This document shows positions 1 to 5,129 of a stretch of 5,243 nucleotides of DNA, in pieces (position 1 is the first letter of the stretch; every line of letters starts with the position of its first letter). The stretch covers positions 432 through 5,674 of the forward strand of contig PMHC01000201.1 of the NCBI GenBank assembly GCA_003156495.1. Direction: 5' to 3'. The notes beneath the pieces were generated by a model, which saw only the letters and a program-made list of their open reading frames with translations, made no database searches and was not told where the DNA came from. The DNA comes from Acidobacteriaceae bacterium (GTDB lineage: Bacteria; Acidobacteriota; Terriglobia; Terriglobales; Acidobacteriaceae). A program made the position numbers and the translations under genes.

Positions 1-1505
1 ATCTGGGCCGCGGCCAACGTGCCAATTACGCGATGCGCGCCCGCCGGCAGCGGATTGGGCAGATCCTCGTTCAGCCTGACCGGCGATGCGTGCGCCCCGG
101 TTTGCGCCGTGGAATTGACCGCCAACGGCGAGGGCTGCACCGGCATCAGCACATGCGGCGGCAAATAGACGCCACCGTTGGCAATCGACGAAACCATTGT
201 CACCAGTTGCACCGGTGTGACGGCTACTTCCTGACCGATGGAGATCGAACCGATCGACGAAGGACTCCAGCGATTGACCGGTTGCAGCAAGCCGCGCGTC
301 TCACCCGGCAATTCCACGCCGGAACGCGCGCCGAAACCGAAGTTGCGTATGTATTGATAGAAGTGATCGGGACCAATTTTGAGCGCCAGCTTGGCCGCGG
401 CCACGTCGCTCGAGTGCGCCAGCGCGGCCGCCACCGTCACCCGGCCCATGCCGCGATCGCCTTTGTCGTCGTGAAGAATGCGGCCGCCGGGCAACGTCAT
501 CTGCCCACCCTGGCAGTCGATCGTGTCGTCGGGCGTCACTACTTTTTGATCCAGCGCCGCCGCATAAGTCACCAGCTTGAAGGTCGAGCCCGGCTCGTAA
601 ACGTCACTGACCGCGTGGTTGCGCAGCAGCTCCGGCGTGGTGTGGCGAAACTGGTTGGGATTGAAGGTCGGCCGCACGGCCAGCGCCAAAATCTGCCCGG
701 TGTGCACGTCCTGCACCACCACCGTGCCGTTGGCCGCCTGCGTTTTCGCCATCGCGTGATCGAGCGCGCGCTCGGCCATAAATTGTATGTTCTCGTCAAT
801 GGTGAGCACCAGATTGCGGCCGGGCTCGGGATCGCTTTCGCTTGAGCCTAAAACCTTGCGATGCGCGTCGAAGGCCAGCTCCATGCGCCCCGACTTGCCG
901 TGCAGCTCATCGTCGAATTTCTCCTCAAGCCCACCCAGACCGTTGTTGTCCACGCCCACGTAGCCCAGCATTTGCGCGGCGATTTCGTTGTCAGGATAGT
1001 AGCGGTGAAATTCTTTTTGGAAGTAGACGCCGTTCATTTTCAAGGCGCGCACGGCGGCAGCCACCTGCGGCGAAACGCAGCGCGCTATCCAGGCAAAATT
1101 TTTGCCGGCATTGAGCCGCGCCTCGATCTGCTCTTCCGTTGTCTGTTCGTCGGCCGGATCGGTATGCACCAGCGCGGCCAGCTTGCGCGCGGCCTCGTGC
1201 TTGTCGCCAACGGCCGTGGGGTCGGCGTAGATCGAGTCGGCCAGTACCGTCATCGCCAGCTCGCGCAGGTTGCGGTCGTACAAAATTCCCCGCCGCGGCG
1301 CCACCTCGAAGGTGCTCTGCTGCTGCCGCTGCGCCTTCTCAACGTAATCGTGATGGTGAACGATCTGCACCCAGAACAGCCGCGCTGAAATTACGCCCGC
1401 CCATAGCAGAAAAAACAGGCAGACGATCCAGAAGCGCGACTTTTTAAGGGGCGCGCCTTTGGGGGTTTGCGAACGACCGCGGATGGCTTCGACGGGTACC
1501 GGCAT
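1..1505 (-). CDS. ftsI: FtsI-type class B penicillin-binding protein (septal transpeptidase), 3' end missing
   Basis: Cross-links septal peptidoglycan as part of the divisome; membrane-anchored with a periplasmic catalytic domain. An uninterrupted frame gives 501 residues and runs off the left edge. A basic cytoplasmic N-terminus precedes one membrane segment (about residues 25-43, FWIVCLFFLLWAGVISARLF). The PBP dimer-domain motif RRGILYDRN follows at 71-79, and the transpeptidase domain starts near 255. The active-site motif STFK is at 307-310 (catalytic S307, preceded by YEPG). The second motif reads S365-S366-D367, not the usual SxN. ISIGQE (421-426) and PVQL (431-434) are typical of the family. 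The KTG motif lies beyond the window. The ATG at 1505 is the first start after an in-frame TGA nine bases upstream, with a weak GAAGAG about 11 bases before it. It follows ftsL after 157 bases. A SpoVD or generic PBP2-like name is possible, but the dcw position favours FtsI. Confidence 0.95.
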   Translation of the reverse strand, partial: MPVPVEAIRGRSQTPKGAPLKKSRFWIVCLFFLLWAGVISARLFWVQIVHHHDYVEKAQRQQQSTFEVAPRRGILYDRNLRELAMTVLADSIYADPTAVGDKHEAARKLAALVHTDPADEQTTEEQIEARLNAGKNFAWIARCVSPQVAAAVRALKMNGVYFQKEFHRYYPDNEIAAQMLGYVGVDNNGLGGLEEKFDDELHGKSGRMELAFDAHRKVLGSSESDPEPGRNLVLTIDENIQFMAERALDHAMAKTQAANGTVVVQDVHTGQILALAVRPTFNPNQFRHTTPELLRNHAVSDVYEPGSTFKLVTYAAALDQKVVTPDDTIDCQGGQMTLPGGRILHDDKGDRGMGRVTVAAALAHSSDVAAAKLALKIGPDHFYQYIRNFGFGARSGVELPGETRGLLQPVNRWSPSSIGSISIGQEVAVTPVQLVTMVSSIANGGVYLPPHVLMPVQPSPLAVNSTAQTGAHASPVRLNEDLPNPLPAGAHRVIGTLAAAQ

Positions 1506-1662
1506 GACATTTCAGCTCTTCAGCTTTAAGTTTTTTACTCCGTCTTGCCGTACTGTTCGACTCTGCCGATCGGCAAAATTTATTTTACGGATTCAGCCCG
1601 CGACGCACACCTACACGCTTAGAGCTGGCGGCTGAGAACTAATGACTGAAAGCTGGCAACTT
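1506..1662. other. ftsL-ftsI intergenic gap with palindrome and AGCTGA-type short repeats
   Basis: No open frame of note fills these 157 bases, an unusually long gap between two dcw genes that are otherwise nearly touching. It contains a perfect 12-base palindrome (1564-1575, TGCCGATCGGCA) next to an A+T-rich stretch (about 1576-1588). Each end carries GCTGA/GCTGG words: AGCTGAAGAGCTGAA when read on the minus strand just before ftsI, and GCTGGCGGCTGAGAAC plus GACTGAAAGCTGG at about 1624-1655 on the plus strand. AAAGCTG at 1649-1655 and CAGCTTT at 1521-1527 are inverted copies. These words resemble degenerate intergenic repeats. Whether the gap holds a separate ftsI promoter cannot be told; a TAAAAT lies on the minus strand but no good -35 was found. 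Confidence 0.5.
1564..1575. repeat. Perfect 12-bp palindrome upstream of ftsI
   Basis: TGCCGATCGGCA reads the same on both strands, with no spacer. It lies about 60 bases before the ftsI start, next to an A+T-rich stretch. A no-spacer palindrome suits a dimeric protein site better than an RNA hairpin, and there is no T-run in the ftsI direction to suggest a terminator. Its function is unknown. Confidence 0.45.
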
Positions 1663-2160
1663 TTACTGCGCCGGCGGCGTAACCTGCGCCAGCACGGAAG
1701 AATTCGCTTCGCTGTGTCCGCTGGAATGCACCACCTGCCCCGGCTGCGGCGCGTTCAATCCAAGCTCGCGAGCCATCTGATCGATGCGACTCGGTTGCGT
1801 CAGTTCGGCTTTGTCCAGCCGCAGTTGCCGGTTCTCTTCGCGCAACTGTTCAAGGGCCTGCTTCTCTCCCTCGATGCGATAGCTATTCTCGATGGCGGAA
1901 AAATGCTGCAAGCCGTAAAACATCACCAGCAGAAAAAAGACGCCGACGGCGATTGAAAAATAGCGCATCTGCCGCGCCCGCACCGGGTCGGCAGCCTTAA
2001 CCAGCCGTGAATTGTCAAAGTGCTTGACGAAGAAATATTCCGGCGTGCGCACGCGGCGGCGGCGATCAATCTGTGTCGCCATCAGCGCGGCGTTCCGCTC
2101 GGCGATCCGCGCATCCCATCCGCGGCCCGACTCGAAATACGTCATTGCAGTTGCCGCCAT
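1663..2160 (-). CDS. ftsL: FtsL-like cell division protein
   Basis: Small bitopic divisome protein expected to bridge FtsB/FtsQ-type partners and the septal synthase FtsW-FtsI. The 165-residue product has a long hydrophilic, basic N-terminal part (1-66, with RRRR at 33-36). One membrane segment follows (about 67-85, RYFSIAVGVFFLLVMFYGL), then a heptad-rich coiled coil (about 88-121, with LREENRQLRLDKAEL). The RIDQMARELGL motif (125-135) is where FtsL/DivIC proteins carry their conserved end, and the tail is polar and S/P/Q-rich. The ATG at 2160 is chosen because GGGAGG sits four bases ahead of it. A GTG at 2184 in the same frame would overlap the rsmH stop and lacks such a site. The gene starts 17 bases after rsmH and precedes ftsI, the standard ftsL position. 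Sequence conservation in this family is low, so the name rests on topology and location. Confidence 0.85.
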   Translation of the reverse strand: MAATAMTYFESGRGWDARIAERNAALMATQIDRRRRVRTPEYFFVKHFDNSRLVKAADPVRARQMRYFSIAVGVFFLLVMFYGLQHFSAIENSYRIEGEKQALEQLREENRQLRLDKAELTQPSRIDQMARELGLNAPQPGQVVHSSGHSEANSSVLAQVTPPAQ

Positions 2161-2164
2161 GGTT

Positions 2165-2170
2165 CCTCCC
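2165..2170 (-). promoter_or_regulatory. Ribosome binding site deciding the ftsL start
   Basis: On the minus strand GGGAGG is followed by AACC and then ATG (2160-2158). This strong site sets the start eight codons inside the longest possible frame, which would begin at a GTG overlapping the end of rsmH. Confidence 0.75.
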
Positions 2171-2177
2171 GCGTTGC

Positions 2178-3143
2178 CTACCACCGTCTTCGCGCCTGTA
2201 TTGCCCCGTTCGCCTGGTCCCTAGTCTCGAGTCCCTTGCTTTTCGTTCTTTCCCCCGCCCGCAGCTTGGCGCTACGCGAACGTGGATTCTTACTCATCTC
2301 TTCTTCGTCCGCCGTTACCGGCTTCTTGGTTAAAATCTTCCAGATCCCCTGGTGCGCGCCTTCCCGCAAACTGTCTTTCGCGATGCGATCTTCAAGCGAA
2401 TGAAAACTTATGACCACCACGCGTCCCGAGGGCTTAAGCAGCTTTGGTGCGGCCTCAAGCAACGCTTCAATCTCATCTAATTCCTTATTCACAAAGATGC
2501 GCAGCGCTTGAAAGGTTCTTGTTGCAGGGTGTATCTGTCCGAATTTTCTCGGCGGGAGGACCGATGCAACAATCCGCGCTAATTGCCCGGTTGTTGCGAT
2601 CGGCCTACTCCGCACGATTGCTCTGGCGACAGTCCGCCGCCTCCTTTCTTCTCCGTATTTGTAGACAAGATCAGCCAGCTCATGCTCGCTCATCCTGTTT
2701 ACCACCTGTTCGGCGGTGAGCTCGGCGCGTTGGTCCATCCTCATATCCAACGGCCCGTCATTTTCCGCCTGAAAGCTAAATCCTCTCTGCGCTTCTTCCA
2801 GCTGCAGACTGCTGACGCCAAAGTCGGCTAAAATTCCATCCGCCGATTCCGGCTCCACATGCTCGGCGATCCGGCTGAATGCCTCGCCGATCAGCGTGAC
2901 TTGCGGCGCCTGGTCGCCCAGCTCCTCGCATACCTTGGCGAGCTTGGTCCGCGCCAACTCCAGCGCCTCGCCGTCGCGATCAAATCCGATCAACCGCCCC
3001 GCCGGCCCTAACCGCCTTGCAATGCCCTCGGCATGCCCGGCCAGGCCTAACGTGCAGTCCACGTAAACTCCGCCGGGACGCACGTCGAGAAAATTCAACG
3101 CTTCCTTTAAAAGAACCGGCACATGGCGTGCTTGTTTTTCCAT
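2178..3143 (-). CDS. rsmH: 16S rRNA (cytosine(1402)-N(4))-methyltransferase RsmH (MraW)
   Basis: Uses S-adenosylmethionine to methylate N4 of C1402 in the decoding centre of 16S rRNA, in the cytoplasm. The 321 residues match the family's usual length. Hallmarks in order: HVPVLL (7-12); the SAM-binding loop VDCTLGLAGH (28-37), where many members have GGGGH; GFDRD (53-57); ADFGVSS.QLE (106-116), usually DLGVSSPQLD; GFSF (121-124); GPLDMRMD (130-137); YGEER (163-167); HPATRTFQALRI..N.EL (205-222); SFHSLEDR (246-253); and NPRSRSAKLR (286-295). The C-terminus is basic. The ATG at 3143 has AAGGGG six bases before it, and this site overlaps the mraZ stop codon, so the two genes are probably translationally coupled. 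All core motifs are present and the gene looks functional. Confidence 0.97.
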   Translation of the reverse strand: MEKQARHVPVLLKEALNFLDVRPGGVYVDCTLGLAGHAEGIARRLGPAGRLIGFDRDGEALELARTKLAKVCEELGDQAPQVTLIGEAFSRIAEHVEPESADGILADFGVSSLQLEEAQRGFSFQAENDGPLDMRMDQRAELTAEQVVNRMSEHELADLVYKYGEERRRRTVARAIVRSRPIATTGQLARIVASVLPPRKFGQIHPATRTFQALRIFVNKELDEIEALLEAAPKLLKPSGRVVVISFHSLEDRIAKDSLREGAHQGIWKILTKKPVTADEEEMSKNPRSRSAKLRAGERTKSKGLETRDQANGAIQARRRW

Positions 3144-3149
3144 GCGCTT

Positions 3150-3155
3150 CCCCTT
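3150..3155 (-). promoter_or_regulatory. rsmH ribosome binding site overlapping the mraZ stop
   Basis: On the minus strand AAGGGG (3155-3150) overlaps the mraZ TAA (3156-3154) and lies six bases before the rsmH ATG. Ribosomes finishing mraZ would uncover or re-use this site, linking expression of the two genes. Confidence 0.65.
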
Positions 3156-3615
3156 AGGGAATGACCGTCGCCTTCTGCGATACCAACATTCCGGCTACGT
3201 GCGCGCGATCGTCGGCCGTCATCGCGCTGGAGGTCAGCGTCTCTTGCAGCGTCTGCAAGTTCACCACCTCCATGTAGCCAATCTTGCCCATCACCCGGAC
3301 CTCGCCCTCCAGCTTGGCGGCCTCGCGCAGCGTCTTGGGCAGCGATAGCCGGGCCTGTTTATCAATCTCCACCTGCTGGCCGTAATAGCTGGTCCAGCTC
3401 AGGTACTTCTGCACCGCGTCGTCCAGCGTGCTGTATTCGGCCAGCTTCGCTTCCCGCTTTTCCCACTCCGGCAGCGGCCAAATCTCGGCGCTTTTGCCGT
3501 CCACGCTGGTGATGTAAAACTGGTCGATCTTCGCGGCTCTCAGCAGCTTCTCGAAGTCGGTCGGCATCTTCAGCCTTCCCTCCGTGATTTTTGCGTCATA
3601 GCTGCCGCGAAACAT
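3154..3615 (-). CDS. mraZ: Transcriptional regulator MraZ
   Basis: First gene of the dcw cluster. MraZ proteins form ring-shaped oligomers that bind direct repeats upstream of their own operon and regulate it. The 153 residues begin with the family signature MFRG and contain two SpoVT/AbrB-like halves. The first DNA-binding loop is KITEGRLKMP (9-18), and the second is EIDKQARLSLPKTLRE (83-98). FYITS.DGK.AEI.PL.EWEK (33-52) and YYGQ.VE (77-83) match the acidobacterial type as I recall it. The second loop has QAR where the family usually has QGR. The C-terminal tail (119-153) is poorly conserved. The start is supported by GAGAGG seven bases before the ATG. The stop is ten bases before rsmH. The candidate MraZ operator at 3635-3659 lies 20 to 45 bases upstream and fits autoregulation. 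Confidence 0.95.
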   Translation of the reverse strand: MFRGSYDAKITEGRLKMPTDFEKLLRAAKIDQFYITSVDGKSAEIWPLPEWEKREAKLAEYSTLDDAVQKYLSWTSYYGQQVEIDKQARLSLPKTLREAAKLEGEVRVMGKIGYMEVVNLQTLQETLTSSAMTADDRAHVAGMLVSQKATVIP

Positions 3616-3634
3616 CGTTCAGCCTCTCGTCGCG

Positions 3635-3659
3635 CCCTATCGGTTCCCTTGGTCTTCCC
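3635..3659 (-). promoter_or_regulatory. Candidate MraZ operator: three GGG repeats with 11-base period
   Basis: Reading the minus strand, CGGGAAGACC-AAGGGAACCG-ATAGGG places GGG at 3659, 3648 and 3637, exactly 11 bases apart; the first two are GGGAA. Known MraZ operators, such as TGGGN boxes in E. coli, are short G-rich direct repeats at about one helical turn, located just before mraZ. The sequence, number, phase and position agree with that model. The usual T before GGG is absent and the period is 11 rather than 10. I found no convincing -35/-10 pair to anchor it. Confidence 0.5.
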
Positions 3660-3840
3660 GGCTGCTTGCCCCCGGGATTCTCTTTCGCATTAGCCAATCA
3701 GGTTCCGAAAGCTCTTCAAAAGCGCGAATTCCGTCGTTACTGGAGCGAATCCGAGTAGACTGGCTTGGTGACCGATCTTGACCGAAAAGCGTAATGCAAC
3801 GGTCGAGCGAGCGGCCGGAATCGAATTTCCAGCCCGGTCC

Positions 3841-3855
3841 GAATTGTTCCAATTC
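3841..3855. repeat. Inverted repeat GAATTG-TTC-CAATTC
   Basis: Two exact 6-base arms flank a 3-base centre, about 230 bases upstream of mraZ. The word CCAAT recurs a few bases later. The shape suits a dimeric regulator site, but nothing shows which protein would bind. Confidence 0.4.
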
Positions 3856-3861
3856 ACTCCA

Positions 3862-3881
3862 ATCGACTCCATGAAGTCGAT
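3862..3881. repeat. Inverted repeat ATCGACT-N6-AGTCGAT
   Basis: Exact 7-base arms with a 6-base centre (CCATGA) lie seven bases after the GAATTG palindrome. The pair forms a compact symmetric block between mraZ and the ArdC-like remnant. It could be an operator, or a trace of an old element end. No T-run follows, so a terminator is unlikely. Confidence 0.4.
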
Positions 3882-3916
3882 ACTACAGCGCTTCTAGCTA
3901 TTCGCCAAGCAAAAAA

Positions 3917-4320
3917 TTGGTGGAAAGTGATGAAAAGTTGTACTCGCCGGACAGATATCTACCTATAGCAGGATCATTCCCAAAAGCTACACGATATAGG
4001 GGTTACCGCTTTGGTTCCCCAACTAGACAGAAGCCCCAACTTGTGTTAGGCAAACAAAAAGCGAAAGTTGGGCTTTGGCAGGCGAAGAGGTTGCCGCGAA
4101 AGTTGCGATTCCCAACTGGAGCGCAGAGCAAGCTCTCGCAGAGTTGCAGATTATGTGCGTTCCTTATCTATGAGCGGCAATGCCTAGAGATATGCAAAGC
4201 CCGGCCGTTGGATCGCCATCCGTCCGATTGCCGCTCTACCGCACAAGACCACGCTTCACGAAATGGCGCATCTCGTTCAAGGCCACACCGAGCAAGGCGA
4301 ACTCAGCGACATAGCCGTCA
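3917..4320 (+). pseudogene. Decayed ArdC-like (antirestriction / zincin metallopeptidase) gene
   Basis: No single frame encodes a sensible protein, but pieces in three frames line up in order with ArdC-like proteins of plasmids and mobile islands. Those have an N-terminal ssDNA-binding domain and a C-terminal zinc-peptidase domain. From 3938, YSPDRYLPIA...FPKATRYRGYRF resembles the YS.NN..LIA...P.ATRV.GYR.W motif of the N-domain. In the next frame, from about 4096, AKVAIPNWSAEQALAEL resembles the linker. In the third frame, LSMSGNA (4164-4184), a TAG (4185-4187), then YAKPGRWIAIRPIAALPHKT (4191-4250) leads into TLHEMAHLVQGHTEQGELSD (about 4251-4310). That last piece carries the HExxH zinc motif and the GHT that follows it in this family. 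About 100 residues of the middle and all of the C-terminus are missing. The C-terminal match is strong; the N-terminal match is weaker. Confidence 0.7.
4031..4075. repeat. Long-arm inverted repeat inside the ArdC-like remnant
   Basis: AAGCCCCAACTT (4031-4042) pairs with AAGTTGGGCTT (4065-4075), giving eleven base pairs with one bulged C and a 22-base A-rich loop. The right arm overlaps GCGAAAGTTG (4061-4070), which recurs exactly at 4096-4105, and CCCAACT appears again at 4111-4117. It sits where the middle of the ArdC-like gene is missing. No T-run follows it. Confidence 0.5.
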
Positions 4321-4346
4321 TTGAGATTTTGCAGGGGCGATATACT
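4321..4346 (+). promoter_or_regulatory. Possible hxpB promoter
   Basis: TATACT (4341-4346) is a near-consensus -10 box ending 35 bases before the hxpB ATG, which would give a leader of about 28 bases. The nearest -35-like word is TTGAGA (4321-4326), but the 14-base spacer is shorter than the usual 16-18, so the pair is uncertain. Confidence 0.3.
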
Positions 4347-4381
4347 GCAAGAAATCGATATTTTCAGGACAGTTCGAGGGC

Positions 4382-5041
4382 ATGAACAAAGCCGTTATTT
4401 TTGACATGGATGGTCTTTTAGTCGACTCCGAACCCTTGTGGTGGCAGGCAGGAGTTGAGGTTCTACGAACTGTTGGCGTGAATCTTGATAACAGCCGATC
4501 ACAGGAAACGATGGGGCTGCGAACAGATGTGGCTCTTCAGCACTGGTTCAGTCTCTTCCCTTGGACAGGAAAAACGATTCCGCAAATCGAGCAAGAGGTG
4601 AATGCGCGCGTCATTCAGCTCATTGCAGAATGCGCAGAGCCCTTGCCGGGAGTTTTTGACGTGATCCACTTATTGTCGGAACAAAAGATTCCGATGGGGC
4701 TTTGTTCTTCTTCTCCTTATGCGGTGATCGGGGCGGTTTTAAGCAAGCTCGGTCTACAATCGACCCTTCAGGTTGCATATTCCGCCGAAGATGAACCCAT
4801 GGGAAAGCCTCACCCTGGCGCATACCTTAGTTGCGCAAAGCAAATCGGCGTTCATCCGCATGATTGCATCGCGTTTGAAGATTCACTCTATGGAGCAATC
4901 GCCGCCAAAGCAGCGGAAATGAAAGTCGTGGCTGTTCCCAGTTGCAACGACCATCAATCTACTATGTTTAGTTTTTGCGATATGCAGCTTCGTAGCCTGA
5001 CAGAATTTAATGCATCGTCTTTTAGCCAGTTATTGCAATGA
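4382..5041 (+). CDS. hxpB: HAD-superfamily sugar-phosphate phosphatase, HxpB (YniC) type
   Basis: Probably a cytoplasmic phosphatase acting on hexitol phosphates or 2-deoxyglucose 6-phosphate, the activities known for E. coli HxpB. The 219 residues compare with about 222 there, and the resemblance runs the full length. Motif I is FDMDG (7-11), with nucleophile D8 and acid/base D10. LLVDSEPLW (12-20) is typical of this subgroup. Motif II is CSSSP (108-112), with S109 the likely phosphate-binding serine. Motif III is K142 in GKPHP (141-145). Motif IV is FEDS (165-168), with metal ligands E166 and D167. The four-helix cap lies between 16 and 85 and includes ETMGLRTD (42-49). The ATG has GAGGG almost touching it and AGGA 12 bases upstream, so ribosome binding is not ideal. 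Sampled stretches have about 43-55% G+C against about 67% in ftsI, suggesting a different origin. The true substrate cannot be read from sequence. Confidence 0.9.
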   Translation: MNKAVIFDMDGLLVDSEPLWWQAGVEVLRTVGVNLDNSRSQETMGLRTDVALQHWFSLFPWTGKTIPQIEQEVNARVIQLIAECAEPLPGVFDVIHLLSEQKIPMGLCSSSPYAVIGAVLSKLGLQSTLQVAYSAEDEPMGKPHPGAYLSCAKQIGVHPHDCIAFEDSLYGAIAAKAAEMKVVAVPSCNDHQSTMFSFCDMQLRSLTEFNASSFSQLLQ

Positions 5042-5070
5042 AGCGAATAGCAGGCGGCAGGAATCAATGC

Positions 5071-5098
5071 TCCGGGTTCCGGGTTCCAGATTCCGGCG
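5071..5098. repeat. Heptamer tandem repeat (TCCGGGT) x4
   Basis: Two exact TCCGGGT units (5071-5084) are followed by TCCAGAT and TCCGGCG, four units in phase. It lies between the convergent hxpB and the partial gene at the right edge. There is no hairpin with a T-run, so it is not an obvious terminator. As I recall, GGGTTCC-type repeats are common between genes in acidobacterial genomes. Confidence 0.65.
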
Positions 5099-5129
5099 AT
5101 AAACGTACGAGCCGTGCTCATTCCACACG

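Larger units (their letters stand above)
3616..3916. other. mraZ upstream region, no gene recognised
   Basis: This 301-base stretch must hold the dcw promoter. Besides the GGG repeats it contains a direct repeat TGACCG at 3769-3774 and 3779-3784 (10-base period), a palindrome GAATTG-TTC-CAATTC at 3841-3855, and an inverted repeat with a 7-bp stem at 3862-3881. Short minus-strand frames here (60-71 codons) show no domain, are not preceded by a good ribosome site, and one runs across the candidate operator, so they were not called as genes. A TTGAAG (3719-3714) with GCTAAT (3694-3689) is a weak possible promoter with a 19-base spacer. Confidence 0.5.

Noticed and set aside
33..845. 270-codon plus-strand open frame
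   Set aside because: It is the complement of ftsI. Its product is arginine/histidine-rich with no domain, while the minus strand carries clear PBP motifs.
861..1388. 175-codon plus-strand open frame, with overlapping 90- and 102-codon frames
   Set aside because: They lie opposite the N-terminal half of ftsI and are typical shadows of high-G+C coding sequence.
1564..1575. Terminator between ftsL and ftsI
   Set aside because: The palindrome has no loop-forming spacer, and no T-run follows in the direction of transcription.
2020..2403. Plus-strand frames opposite ftsL and rsmH
   Set aside because: They run opposite well-supported genes and show no motifs or ribosome sites.
3637..3852. Minus-strand frames of 60-71 codons upstream of mraZ
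   Set aside because: No recognisable domain; one crosses the candidate operator, neither has a convincing ribosome site, and they overlap each other in different frames.
3917..4324. 135-codon plus-strand frame read as one intact gene
   Set aside because: After about position 4030 the protein becomes arginine/serine-rich nonsense, while the ArdC-like match continues in the other two frames. It is better explained as part of a frameshifted pseudogene.
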